A DNA stretch of 64,000 bases from Streptococcus sp. CSL10205-OR2 (GTDB taxonomy: Bacteria > Bacillota > Bacilli > Lactobacillales > Streptococcaceae). Position 1 is the first letter of the stretch. Each line of letters opens with the position of its first letter. Of the stretch, positions 52,650-62,483 are shown piece by piece. The stretch is from positions 1 through 64,000 of the forward strand of contig NZ_JAOTIN010000009.1 in assembly GCF_025660655.1 (NCBI RefSeq). The letters run 5' to 3'. The notes under the pieces were generated by a model. It ran no database searches. It had not been told where the DNA came from and saw only the letters and a program-made list of their open reading frames with translations. The translations under genes and the position numbers were made by a program.

Positions 52650-53369
52650 CTATCTCAATATTTTTTTTGAATTAGTTTGAATTTGGATAATAACATCATC
52701 TAACTTACATTGTTTTATTTTTGCTATTTGAATACTAGTGTCTTCTAAGATTTCATAATCATATCTTTTTTTACTCTCTTTTGTAAAAGGAGCATCTGTT
52801 TCTAAAACGATTTTGTCTAAAGGAATGCTATCAATTAAGCTAACCCCTTTTTTTGTTGTTACCATGTCTAAATTGACAGATATATAGATGTTTTCATTTT
52901 TTTTCATAGCATTTAGTAACCTTTTAAGATCTCCAGTATACCAATGTAAAATATATATATTATTATTGTTAACTAATTCTTCAAATATATAACGTTCAGA
53001 CTTTCTTGAATGAATTGATATAATTTTACCCTCAGTTTGGTTGCATTCATCCATTATTTTCCTGAATATTTTCAGTTGTTTTTCAAAAGAAATTTTATTG
53101 CTTTCAGAATTATCTAACCCAACTTCTCCCACGAATCTTGTTTTACGCAAATTACGTTTAAAATGGTCAAAGCAGTTAGGGTACTCTTCAATCAATTCTG
53201 GATGGTAACCTAACGCTAAAAAAGTATTTTCAGAATCTTTATATTTTGGATAATATTTTTCAAACAAAACTGGTAAATTTGTCATAAATACTATTTTATT
53301 ATCACTTTCTAGAATTTTAAAATTGTTATTGTATAAATCTGGATGACAATGAAAATCAATTAATTTCAT
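52650..53369 (-). CDS. qatD: QatD, TatD-like metal-dependent nuclease
   Basis: Last gene of the qatABCD anti-phage system. The 239-residue TIM-barrel protein keeps the TatD metal ligands: HCH at 7-9, Glu 82 (VGEVGLDN), His 120 (ISIHSRKS), His 142 (LHWYTG) and Asp 192 (ETDAPF). It is shorter and more diverged than housekeeping TatD. Its start overlaps qatC by 14 bases, which argues for coupling and for a shared role. The exact substrate is unknown. Confidence 0.9.
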   Translation of the reverse strand: MKLIDFHCHPDLYNNNFKILESDNKIVFMTNLPVLFEKYYPKYKDSENTFLALGYHPELIEEYPNCFDHFKRNLRKTRFVGEVGLDNSESNKISFEKQLKIFRKIMDECNQTEGKIISIHSRKSERYIFEELVNNNNIYILHWYTGDLKRLLNAMKKNENIYISVNLDMVTTKKGVSLIDSIPLDKIVLETDAPFTKESKKRYDYEILEDTSIQIAKIKQCKLDDVIIQIQTNSKKILR

Positions 53370-54648
53370 TCACGTGAACCTCTTTAAATATTTCATATAA
53401 TTCTTCTATACTCCTATTATAAATGTCAGCAAACTCAAACAAATTGTTTATTAATGGACCAGATTTTTGTATATCAAAAATTGCTCTGTTGGGATTATGC
53501 TTTTCAAGCATTTGTAAAAAAGCATTTTTGTTTAAAATTCCAGCTTCAGATTCGTTTAAGCCATTGTGTCTATACTCTGTTTCATCTTTTCCGTAAGCTG
53601 ATAATATAGCTGCTTTCCGAACTATACAAGGAATACAATCACCACAATGTTTTGATGTTTTTTCTTTTTTAAATCTACCATTATCTGGGTGTGAACAAGA
53701 CATAGTATTAACATAATGCTCTTTTAAGAAATTACTATTTTTACAATCCTTCATCATTTCACCTTTAGTTTTAAATTGATAAGGATTGATGATTTCAATG
53801 TCTAAATTCATATTGTTTATAAGATCTTGTAGTTTGCTCATATAGTATGGATGTGTTGTTCTAGTGCTACTACTACCAAATCTCGCACCTGATAAAGGTA
53901 CATTTAGCGAAATATAACCATTTTCTGGAATGAACAACTGTGTTTTTTTCTCGGAGGCTGAAGCATATGCAATAGCATGAGAGAAAAACATAAAAGACCT
54001 TGTTCGCGTCGTATCTTCTTTTCCGTTTTTTGCAACAACATAAGACTGAATATGATCTTTTTCATCTAACTTATATTGATTCTTAACAGCACCAAAAATA
54101 CTATTTTGATAACTTTTTGTGCCTTTTCCTCCGCCATAATGACTCACTAACAATATTGGAGAAGTTATTTCTTCAAGCAAATCTATTGCCCCTATAAAAG
54201 AGTCCAAGCCACCTGAGAACATACATATTTTGTCGTAGTACCTTTTATCAAGCTCTTTATATTTTTTAGATGAATAGTATAGTTCTTCTTGGAATACCGT
54301 TTTAGTTCTGAATTCAAAATCCCAATTATCTCCACTTAGAAAATTTAACATATTAGTTACCAGGTTTTTTTGAGAATTCCAAAAATCGACATCAGATACT
54401 GGAATATTTAAACTAATAGTCCTAGTCCAACCATCATTTTGAATGTTTCTTTTTACTGTTCGGTCACAAACAAATACAAAAATGGACAGATATAGTAAAT
54501 CAATTGCTAACTTTGAAAACTCTTTTTCTAATTTTATGTAATTATCCCAAAAGTTAAAACCAATATCTTTCTTATTTGTTATATCTAGTTTTTCATCATA
54601 GCCTTCAGGAATATTATCAATTGATTCATTCGTGCAATATATTTTCAT
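53356..54648 (-). CDS. qatC: QatC, QueC-like nucleotide-modifying enzyme
   Basis: Third qat gene, 430 residues. A C-terminal QueC-like domain has the PP-loop SGGLDS (145-150) that adenylates its substrate, PENG near 241-244, and a zinc cluster with C318, C335, C338 and C341 (HCGDCIPC). QueC makes 7-cyano-7-deazaguanine; an N-terminal extension of about 140 residues sets this protein apart. No queD, queE or queF is nearby, so it is not a queuosine pathway copy. It starts directly after qatB. Confidence 0.9.
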   Translation of the reverse strand: MKIYCTNESIDNIPEGYDEKLDITNKKDIGFNFWDNYIKLEKEFSKLAIDLLYLSIFVFVCDRTVKRNIQNDGWTRTISLNIPVSDVDFWNSQKNLVTNMLNFLSGDNWDFEFRTKTVFQEELYYSSKKYKELDKRYYDKICMFSGGLDSFIGAIDLLEEITSPILLVSHYGGGKGTKSYQNSIFGAVKNQYKLDEKDHIQSYVVAKNGKEDTTRTRSFMFFSHAIAYASASEKKTQLFIPENGYISLNVPLSGARFGSSSTRTTHPYYMSKLQDLINNMNLDIEIINPYQFKTKGEMMKDCKNSNFLKEHYVNTMSCSHPDNGRFKKEKTSKHCGDCIPCIVRKAAILSAYGKDETEYRHNGLNESEAGILNKNAFLQMLEKHNPNRAIFDIQKSGPLINNLFEFADIYNRSIEELYEIFKEVHVNEIN

Positions 54649-54649
54649 T

Positions 54650-55381
54650 TTATTCCTCCATAATCTCTAGACAAGAATTTAAAATCTTATTAAATGAATC
54701 TTCTGTAAAATAGTCGTATTGATATGAGTTGAATCCTACCTCAACACAGGCTTGGATATATTCTTTAATCTCTTTTTCTACCTTTATAGCTTCTTCAATG
54801 TTGCTTCCTTTTTTTTCAAATGAATGTCCATAATCAACTAACATTACTTGCCAAATTAATTCCCTGATAAAATACTGAAGTAAGTATTTTGCTTCAATTT
54901 CAGTTAAAGAATTTTTATCACTTAACAATACACTCATTTCTTCTAGAGTATTTGCTGTAGCACTCCTTATCGCTATATCATCTTTTGATATAGAATTTTC
55001 TACTATATAATTTACCAAAAGTGATATGGATTCTACTGTGGTCTTGTTCTTGAATTGATCTCCCAATGAGGCAATTGTAGTAGTAAATCCATCTTTTGTT
55101 ATACTACTCAATAAATGAAAAAAATTACTTCCTGAGGAACTTATACCTTGCCTAGATGAGAAAGCTTTGGTTCCACCAGTGGCTCCAATATAATTACTAA
55201 CAACTTTTTTCGAACTTCCAATGTTTCCACCAGAAGATAGGTATTTACTCATGGATGTTTTAGCTGTCGTCCAATTTGGCCTATCTAAATCTTTTTCCTC
55301 GTTATTATTATCTTCTGATAAAAAATCATTGGGTAATAATGCATCTCCTTTTTTACCTTTAAAAGAACCTGATGTACCCAT
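54650..55381 (-). CDS. qatB: QatB, defence protein of unknown fold
   Basis: Second qat gene, 243 residues. The first ~95 residues are low in hydrophobic content and rich in Ser, Gly, Lys and Asn (MGTSGSFKGKKGDALLP), likely unfolded; the rest is helical, with no enzyme motif I recognise. Met is followed directly by Gly, which should be exposed after Met removal. It shares one base with qatA and ends one base before qatC. Identification rests mainly on order and start sequence. Confidence 0.82.
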   Translation of the reverse strand: MGTSGSFKGKKGDALLPNDFLSEDNNNEEKDLDRPNWTTAKTSMSKYLSSGGNIGSSKKVVSNYIGATGGTKAFSSRQGISSSGSNFFHLLSSITKDGFTTTIASLGDQFKNKTTVESISLLVNYIVENSISKDDIAIRSATANTLEEMSVLLSDKNSLTEIEAKYLLQYFIRELIWQVMLVDYGHSFEKKGSNIEEAIKVEKEIKEYIQACVEVGFNSYQYDYFTEDSFNKILNSCLEIMEE

Positions 55382-57204
55382 TATATCCCTCCATTATTTT
55401 TTTCGTCCCATTTTTGTATAACTTTACGCATATTCTCACTAGCTGGTATTGTTAATCCGGTTAAGTTCTCAGCGTATTTTTTCATCGGAGGAGTTATATA
55501 GTTTGATGGTAGACCCGATATTTTTTGTACTGCAAAATCAGCACACTCATTTCTTTTAGTACTTAAATCAATCAACCCCTTAAATACACTGAATCTCTTA
55601 TCCGCAGGCTGTTTAATAAATTCTTCAAAAAACCTTTCAACTATAAGATTAAGCTCAACAGAAGAAATATTTTTAATATTTCCCTCAGTATTGAATATAG
55701 CAATACTGCTTCCTGATAAATAAGCCTTTATAATTTGCACTGCTTCGTTAGAGAATACTTTACCAAATGAAACTGACTCCAACCCTTTGTTACGTGATAA
55801 GTAAAAGTAGGGTTTAAGATCGTGATTTATAATATCAGGCTCTGTTTTAACCCACTGCTCAAACCATTCATCTTTCCATTTTTTATCACTCTTTTGTTTT
55901 TTTATTTGATTACTTTCTTTAGGTTCAGCTTTTTGATCATCAGTTTCTCTTTCATCCTCATTCTCTTGATAGTAACTCAAAACATCATTTAGTTTATTTT
56001 CTTGTTGTAATTTCATAAAGTCTGTAAATATTGATGGTTTAACATATTGAAGAACCATAACCTTCACTAAAACTTGATCGTTGATCTCAATTTCTTTTAA
56101 CTCAGCTGTTCTTTTTCTTAGCTCAAATTCATTTAAGAATCTCTTAAATTGCCTTGGATTACCATTTAATCCAAAATTTAAAAGCTCTGCTATCCTTTTC
56201 GCTAAAGTAAAATTTCTTACTATAATTCCATTGTCTTTAATTTTGTCTGGTAAAGATACACTAGATAAATTTTCTCTATATTGATTGATTAATTCACTTT
56301 TTAATGATAAAAATTTGTCATCATCTACCCCATCTTCACTTAATAAAAGTGTTATATAAAGCTCTGTTTCAGCAACATTCATTCTAGGTATACGTACTGG
56401 ATATTGAACAATTTTTTCTAAATATTCTTTACCAATATCTATCTTTGAACCACCATCCAATATATCTTCTGAGTATTTTTGTTTTATGGCATAAGCGATT
56501 TGCCTTTCATCTGCTCCATAAATAAAGGCTACTTTTCCAGAAAACATAAATAGTCTCATAGCTTCAAATATTTCTAAAATCGTCTCTGTAGAACATCTAT
56601 CAATTTCATCTATATAGATTACTACTCTTGAAATATTTGTTTCTTTAATCAATTCCCCAAACTTTTCTCTAAAGTTTGAGATTTCATTTCTGATCTTTTC
56701 ATCTGATGTTGCTTCAAGATAATTGTCTTTAACAGTATCTATAAATTCCTTAATATTTTCTGACTGCCCAAAAATTAATTCGGGTGTAGTTGAAGAGGGA
56801 TTAGTGCTGTGGGCGGTTAATGCACTAAAAAATCCTTTAGAGATAATTGGTATTAAGTTCATGTTTAACAAACTTTTTCTTAACCCGTTAAAAGTTTCTT
56901 TGGCCTTCCCTTCTATTGTTCTTTTTTCTTCAATTGAATCTAGTAAATAGTTAATAATTGTTGTTTTAATTTCGTCATATCCCTCAAACAACCATGCATT
57001 GAAATTTACAATTAAAATTTTATCATCTTTATCTTTCAACTTTTTTTGGCTTATTGACATAATGCTGGATTTTCCGCTACCCCAATCTCCATATACTCCA
57101 ATACTTGCGGGTAGTAAGCTGTCATCTAAAATTATGTCGTTTACTAATTTTGCTATATATTCAAAATCTATATAATCGATGTGCGATTCGCTATCTTTCC
57201 ACAT
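55381..57204 (-). CDS. qatA: QatA, KAP-family P-loop NTPase
   Basis: First qat gene, 607 residues. Walker A is GVYGDWGSGKSS (36-47), Walker B VVIYIDEIDRCS (193-204), both typical of KAP NTPases, which often act at membranes in defence. A hydrophobic patch around 115-130 may be the membrane insert. A charged linker (EDERETDDQKAEPKES) precedes the C-terminal domain. AAAGGAG lies before the start. It follows res by 43 bp with no terminator in between. Confidence 0.93.
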   Translation of the reverse strand: MWKDSESHIDYIDFEYIAKLVNDIILDDSLLPASIGVYGDWGSGKSSIMSISQKKLKDKDDKILIVNFNAWLFEGYDEIKTTIINYLLDSIEEKRTIEGKAKETFNGLRKSLLNMNLIPIISKGFFSALTAHSTNPSSTTPELIFGQSENIKEFIDTVKDNYLEATSDEKIRNEISNFREKFGELIKETNISRVVIYIDEIDRCSTETILEIFEAMRLFMFSGKVAFIYGADERQIAYAIKQKYSEDILDGGSKIDIGKEYLEKIVQYPVRIPRMNVAETELYITLLLSEDGVDDDKFLSLKSELINQYRENLSSVSLPDKIKDNGIIVRNFTLAKRIAELLNFGLNGNPRQFKRFLNEFELRKRTAELKEIEINDQVLVKVMVLQYVKPSIFTDFMKLQQENKLNDVLSYYQENEDERETDDQKAEPKESNQIKKQKSDKKWKDEWFEQWVKTEPDIINHDLKPYFYLSRNKGLESVSFGKVFSNEAVQIIKAYLSGSSIAIFNTEGNIKNISSVELNLIVERFFEEFIKQPADKRFSVFKGLIDLSTKRNECADFAVQKISGLPSNYITPPMKKYAENLTGLTIPASENMRKVIQKWDEKNNGGI

Positions 57205-57247
57205 ACCTTCTCCTTTCTAGCTCTATTTGCCAAATTGGTATATTTAC

Positions 57248-60214
57248 TTAACTTTTGGAAATCCCCTTAATCATCGCTACAATTTCATCATTTTTGAGTT
57301 GTTTTTTAAATACAACATTGACCCCTTCTTCTTTCATAGCCTCAAAGAATTTTTGAGCAGAAATAATACGTAAGTCTTCAGCTTTTCTCAAGGATTTTTC
57401 ATCTTTCATATCCTTGGTTTCAACAATGAAATTTATTTCAGCTTTACCATCTGATGAATTGATGACATACATAAAGTCAGGACTTGTTGTTCCTCCAGTA
57501 AATAGAGGAATCTGAATTGACCTACGAGGGATTTTCCCAAAAACTAATACCTCATCAATGTCGCTATCCATTAGAGTCTGTCTCTCCTTCGGACTATCAT
57601 AGACAACCGTATCATAAATATATTTTTCAGGTACAACCACATTATCATCCCGATAAATTCCTAAAACTCCTTGAGATACTTGATCAATCACCTCGCCCTT
57701 GTAATCCGTCAAGCTTGTTTCCCTTGTATCTATATTTAGTGGTTTGTATGAAAATTTTTTAAGTAGCTTTTCATCCAACCATTTATTAAAATGCATAACG
57801 ATTAAGGAAACCCCTATTGTCGTAAAAATACGCTCATCTATATCTCCCTTATTTTCTTTAAATTTACACAAACTTTCATGAATAATACTTACAGATAATC
57901 CTAACTGTCGATTTATTTCTTTAAGAAAATCCCCATAGGAAATCTTATCTTCTACAAGGTAATAATTAGCTATCCTTTCACGTAGAACAATTTCCCCATC
58001 CACTGACTCAGTTCTCATAGATTTTACACCCACAGTCGTATCTCTATAAATATCTTCTTCTAAAACATTGTAAAGAACCTCTTTTAACTCCTCTTTAGGA
58101 ATATCTTCAAATTTCAAATAATATTTTTGATTCACTAGCTTCCATAAATTGCTAATATCTTGAAATTTATCCTTACGCACTTTTACAAAATTTTTCTTCT
58201 TAGTGCCATCAATAATCTTATTCGGTTGTAAGTTACTGATTGCCTCAGGATAGTCATTATATAGTTCGTCTAACTTATCTTTTTCAATATTACCTTCATA
58301 ATCAATATATTGTTTCATAAGCATTTGGGCAAAGATTTCATCTTTACTCTTATTTCTAATTTTGGCAATTTCAGAAAGAATAGCTTTAATATTCATATTT
58401 TGGCCTGGTGCATCTTTTTGGATTTCATTCAGTAGATTACTGGCAAATCTTTTTTCTGAATAATCTATTAGATACCTTAAATAAAACTGTTCATCTGCAA
58501 TTCGTCTTCCTTTTTCATCAACAGGAAGTCTAAGTCCTCTGCCCACTTCTTGAAGTTTACTGATTTCAGAACCTGATGAACGCAGTTTTACAATTTGAAA
58601 GACATTAGGATTATCCCAGCCTTCTTTTAGCGTCCATTTAGAGAAAATAAATCTCATGGTATTCCATTGTCCCTTTTCATTATGGAAATTTAAGAGATAT
58701 TCTTTGTCCCTTAAAATCTTATCTACTTCATTTTTTATATCTTCTTCAGAAGTGGAATTATCCTCACTAAAATACCCACCATTGGTTTTTGATATATCTG
58801 CTAGAGAAGCCTCAAGATAAGACTTATATTCAAGTAATCTTGGATTATTTGTTTTTTCCATACTTGCTATCTTATTTCTAAGGCTCTCGGATAACATCTC
58901 TTCAAATTTAACCCTTAGATGACCTGAACCACCTTCTTCATCTCGATAAGATCTAACAGAGTCGATAAAATAAAGACTTAATGTTTTTATTTTATTTCCT
59001 CTTAGGAAGTTTTCTTTTTCTGTTTCAAGGTGATTTTTAATGGACTGCCTTAACATAAGTTCTTGGTAAGTTTTGGTATAAATACCACCATAGACAATAT
59101 CTCCCTTGGCTAGGACTTGACCATTAGACAAGGTCACCCCATATTTAATGGCATCATCAGAGGTTAGACCAATTTCCTCTATTGTGATTCCAGAAAATTC
59201 TTCTCCAAATATAGATAAACTATCCCCCCTAATTAATTCATGAGTCTCTTTACTTCCTTCATCACGTAGACGACAAACTTTAGGGTTTCTCTTGAAATCC
59301 ATCAATTTCAACTTGGTTTCATTATCCTTCTCAGCATCAATCATAAAGGTCTCAACGCCCTTAACCAGGTTCTGATTAAAAGCTTGACTTGAACCCAAAT
59401 TAAATATCAAATTGTTAAAATCTTTGTCCTTACTCCCTTTCTTATCTGGAAAAGTCGCACCAAAACGAATGACACATTGGGGCTTTAACTCTTTTAATAT
59501 TCGTTTATAGGCCTGATTTTCTTTTTTAAACCTGTGAGGTTCATCAATAATTACAATCGGCCTAGTAGATCTCAAAGTTTCGTAAGGCTGGGTAAAGTTT
59601 CCTAAGATGGTTTGGTCATAGTCGTCCTTAGCCATGGTAGCATTGGACAAAAGCATTCCTGAAGTCATAAGAAGGACAGAAAATCTATTTTTTTCTAAAC
59701 TAGTCCCACGGGCAAATTCAGAAATAGCTGTAGGAAACATTTTTCTTCCCTTAGTCCTTTTCTGGGCTTCTAAGACAGATAAGTCTAAACTTTTATTTGG
59801 ATATAAATCTTGAAAATGTCTTCTACTATAATCTGCCTCTAAGAAACTCTTGCTTCCTTCTCTTATAGGTGTAGAAGGGACTAGCACTATGAACTTATTA
59901 AAGCCATAAAGACTATTTAATTCATACATCATTCGGGTATAACAGTAAGTCTTTCCTGTTCCTGTTTCCATACGGATATCAAGGCCTAAATAGTCATCAT
60001 CATCTTTTGTTCTCCACTCTCTGGGGGTAGCTTGTAAATCTTCGTATCCATGCCATAATTTCTGTATATTTTCTTTTAATTTGTCATCTTCCAAATCAAT
60101 AATAGGATTTTGGAATAGTTCCTTAGAGTTCAAAACCCTAACATCTTCAAAGGCCTTTCGCATAGCCTTTAAAAAATCTTCTTGATGGGGAAGTATAGAT
60201 AATTCAATGGTCAT
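57248..60214 (-). CDS. res: Type III restriction enzyme, Res subunit
   Basis: Helicase-nuclease partner of Mod. The 988-residue protein has Walker A RMETGTGKTYCYT (about 81-93), motif II IVIDEPHRF, motif III-like FGATFPDK, motif VI QEVGRGLRLP, and a C-terminal nuclease region with SPDFMYV and FIVETKDMK (PD...ExK). All parts look intact. It starts two bases after the mod stop. It cuts DNA only with Mod, at unmodified sites in opposite orientation. Confidence 0.95.
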   Translation of the reverse strand: MTIELSILPHQEDFLKAMRKAFEDVRVLNSKELFQNPIIDLEDDKLKENIQKLWHGYEDLQATPREWRTKDDDDYLGLDIRMETGTGKTYCYTRMMYELNSLYGFNKFIVLVPSTPIREGSKSFLEADYSRRHFQDLYPNKSLDLSVLEAQKRTKGRKMFPTAISEFARGTSLEKNRFSVLLMTSGMLLSNATMAKDDYDQTILGNFTQPYETLRSTRPIVIIDEPHRFKKENQAYKRILKELKPQCVIRFGATFPDKKGSKDKDFNNLIFNLGSSQAFNQNLVKGVETFMIDAEKDNETKLKLMDFKRNPKVCRLRDEGSKETHELIRGDSLSIFGEEFSGITIEEIGLTSDDAIKYGVTLSNGQVLAKGDIVYGGIYTKTYQELMLRQSIKNHLETEKENFLRGNKIKTLSLYFIDSVRSYRDEEGGSGHLRVKFEEMLSESLRNKIASMEKTNNPRLLEYKSYLEASLADISKTNGGYFSEDNSTSEEDIKNEVDKILRDKEYLLNFHNEKGQWNTMRFIFSKWTLKEGWDNPNVFQIVKLRSSGSEISKLQEVGRGLRLPVDEKGRRIADEQFYLRYLIDYSEKRFASNLLNEIQKDAPGQNMNIKAILSEIAKIRNKSKDEIFAQMLMKQYIDYEGNIEKDKLDELYNDYPEAISNLQPNKIIDGTKKKNFVKVRKDKFQDISNLWKLVNQKYYLKFEDIPKEELKEVLYNVLEEDIYRDTTVGVKSMRTESVDGEIVLRERIANYYLVEDKISYGDFLKEINRQLGLSVSIIHESLCKFKENKGDIDERIFTTIGVSLIVMHFNKWLDEKLLKKFSYKPLNIDTRETSLTDYKGEVIDQVSQGVLGIYRDDNVVVPEKYIYDTVVYDSPKERQTLMDSDIDEVLVFGKIPRRSIQIPLFTGGTTSPDFMYVINSSDGKAEINFIVETKDMKDEKSLRKAEDLRIISAQKFFEAMKEEGVNVVFKKQLKNDEIVAMIKGISKS

Positions 60215-60216
60215 AA

Positions 60217-62151
60217 TTAAAACCTCTCAATCAAGCTTACGTTTTTATTATTTCTAAGTACCTTCAGATTCTTTCTAAGCTCATGAAGCACATTAAACTG
60301 GATCGAATGAACATAGATAACTACTCTACTAATATCTAATTCTTCACTTTCTATGCTCTTAATCAAGGTCATTACATCTTCATCTGTAAGACCTTCCTCT
60401 ATAATATATAGCGATTTTCCGATTAGTTTTGCCAGATATTGATCTAACTTGTAGTCTTCAGTCTCCTTTGTTAATCCATAACCATCTTCACTCAACCAGG
60501 TAGATAGGATACTTTCTTTTCCAGAAGCATGAGAGTTATCAAAAATAGAGACCATATCATCTGTGATCAGTTTAATTTCTGGCTCAAAATTCTCCAATTC
60601 TACTAAAGTTTTTTCCTCTGGCTTTTCTAAGTAATAGAGCTTATAACCATAGTCAATATCTGCCTTTGTTTCTTTCTTAATCTTTGCGGCAGCTTTTTCA
60701 ATTCTAGCACGACCGATTTCATCAATGGTTCTGTATTCTGCCTCATAGGCTGGTTTGTTCTTTTCAATCTTTTCAGGCAATTGAACCATGATATATTTTC
60801 TCTCTCCACCATCTTCAGCATTTAATTGCATAACAGCATCAGCAGTAGTAGCTGAACCTGAAAAGAAATCAAGAATATTAATATCTTGAGAGAATATAGT
60901 ATTTATTAAGTATTTTACAAGATTGACCGGCTTTGGATTGTTGAACAGTGCCACGTTATCAAACAAAGCTTTAATCTCGTTTGTTCCTATCTGATTAATA
61001 GGATCAAGAATGAGGTTAGAGAAAGCACGACCTCTCTGCTCTCTAGGATTACCTTCATTATCAACTAATTCATATACTTTGTATTTCACTGTAAATTCAT
61101 TATTCACTTTAATAAAATCTATGAATTCATGCTCTATACCCCAATTAACTTTGTTTTTACTCCATTTCCAAATCCAACCATCATTTTCAAATTTTTTTCT
61201 ATTATTTGGATATAATTTTCTTCCATCGGGAAGAGTTATGGGAAAATTCATGCTGTCACTATACTGAAGACCGCCTCTGTCAAGCGTATCATAGTAAAAA
61301 TATCCTCTTTCATTAAAGTATTGATCTTTTTTGCTATACCTTGACATATTTATGGAATTAAGGTCTCTTTTAAATATTTTTTCATTTATAACTAATTCCT
61401 TGTTTTTAGAATACAAAAGAATAGATTCTGTAATAACAGCAATATCTTTTGCATCATTCGCACCAGTCTTTTTTCTCCAAGAGAAATCGCATATAAAGTT
61501 CTCTTCACCATATATTTCATCACAAATTAATTTCAAATTAGCCTGTTCATTGTCATCAATAGATATAAAAATAACCCCATCATCCGATAACAAATCCCTG
61601 GCTAGAACAAGTCTTGTATACATAAAAGTAAGCCAGGCAGAGTGAGTACTCTTACCTGCAAGGTTAAGAATTCTTTGAGCCTCCCCTTCAGTAATTCCTA
61701 TATTTCTAGACATTTCTTCCGCACTAAACCGAAAGTTGTCAGGATAGACAAAACCATCAGATCCAGTATTATATGGCGGATCGATATAGATACATTTGAT
61801 TTTCCCAGCATAAGAACCTAGTAAATGTTTTAAGGCATCTATATTATCTCCTACAATATATAAATTCTCACTATTTTTATTTTCTTCCTTTGAGTTATGG
61901 TCTATATCTGGAGCAAGATAGGTTTCAGTCTCTAATGAGCTTAGGTACTTAGCATAGGATTTACCTAAAAACTCCAAACCATAGCCCTCTTTTGAAATGT
62001 CAATTTCTTCCTCTTTTAAAAATTCCTGAAATTTATCCAACTCAAACTCTCCTTCTTTATTAAAGAATTGCGGAAAGTTTTCTTTTAATTTTATTAATTC
62101 CCTAGTGTTAGGTCTTATATCTTTATTATCTTGAATTTTTTTACCTATCAT
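60217..62151 (-). CDS. mod: Type III DNA adenine methyltransferase, Mod subunit
   Basis: Recognises and methylates the target sequence for the type III system. Motif IV is IDPPYNTGSDGF (about 125-136) and precedes motif I (DFFSGSATTADAVMQLNAE), the beta-class order. The region between them holds the target-recognition domain, so specificity cannot be read. Length 644 residues, with no frameshift and no simple repeats that would suggest phase variation. The start overlaps the small XRE gene by 11 bases. Confidence 0.95.
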   Translation of the reverse strand: MIGKKIQDNKDIRPNTRELIKLKENFPQFFNKEGEFELDKFQEFLKEEEIDISKEGYGLEFLGKSYAKYLSSLETETYLAPDIDHNSKEENKNSENLYIVGDNIDALKHLLGSYAGKIKCIYIDPPYNTGSDGFVYPDNFRFSAEEMSRNIGITEGEAQRILNLAGKSTHSAWLTFMYTRLVLARDLLSDDGVIFISIDDNEQANLKLICDEIYGEENFICDFSWRKKTGANDAKDIAVITESILLYSKNKELVINEKIFKRDLNSINMSRYSKKDQYFNERGYFYYDTLDRGGLQYSDSMNFPITLPDGRKLYPNNRKKFENDGWIWKWSKNKVNWGIEHEFIDFIKVNNEFTVKYKVYELVDNEGNPREQRGRAFSNLILDPINQIGTNEIKALFDNVALFNNPKPVNLVKYLINTIFSQDINILDFFSGSATTADAVMQLNAEDGGERKYIMVQLPEKIEKNKPAYEAEYRTIDEIGRARIEKAAAKIKKETKADIDYGYKLYYLEKPEEKTLVELENFEPEIKLITDDMVSIFDNSHASGKESILSTWLSEDGYGLTKETEDYKLDQYLAKLIGKSLYIIEEGLTDEDVMTLIKSIESEELDISRVVIYVHSIQFNVLHELRKNLKVLRNNKNVSLIERF

Positions 62152-62362
62152 GCTTATCCTCCCTATTACCTATCTCAATAATATCTTTAAAATCTACATT
62201 TAGTTTTATACAAATCCTATATAAAACTTGCATGCTGACAAATTCTCCCTTTGTCATCTTGGCTACAGTTGCTGGTGATAGACCTACTTCTTCCATCAAT
62301 TCCTTTTTGTTCATGTCCTTGTCTATCAAGACTTTCCAAAGTCCATTATAATTAATTTTCAT
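62141..62362 (-). CDS. XRE-type regulator leading the defence operon
   Basis: A 73-residue Cro-like helix-turn-helix protein (MNKKELMEEVGLSPATVAKMTKG). The frame opens at a TTG (62371), but the ATG at 62362 follows AAGG at a normal distance. It overlaps mod by 11 bases and so is translated with it. Its position suggests a control protein for the restriction-modification genes, and perhaps for the qat genes downstream. Confidence 0.85.
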   Translation of the reverse strand: MKINYNGLWKVLIDKDMNKKELMEEVGLSPATVAKMTKGEFVSMQVLYRICIKLNVDFKDIIEIGNREDKHDR

Positions 62363-62433
62363 TATCTCCAACCTTTACTCTTAAAATTAAAACTGAATTT
62401 TTATTATGCTTTTGCGAACTTTTCATTCATATT

Positions 62434-62442
62434 ATTATATCA
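62434..62442 (-). promoter_or_regulatory. Probable promoter of the defence operon
   Basis: Extended -10 TGATATAAT on the minus strand, about 70 bases before the XRE start. No strong -35 is seen. It is the only good promoter found before mod, res and the qat genes. Confidence 0.5.
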
Positions 62443-62483
62443 CAAGTATCTATTATTATAACGATAAGATAGATTTAAACAAC

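Noticed and set aside
52650..53369. Housekeeping TatD DNase
   Set aside because: The short, diverged sequence and overlap with the QueC-like gene in the canonical qat order fit QatD better.
53356..54648. Queuosine biosynthesis QueC
   Set aside because: No queD, queE or queF neighbours, a 140-residue N-terminal extension, and flanking qatA, qatB and qatD.
60217..62151. Possible phase variation of mod
   Set aside because: I looked for tandem simple repeats in and before the gene and found none; the frame is continuous.
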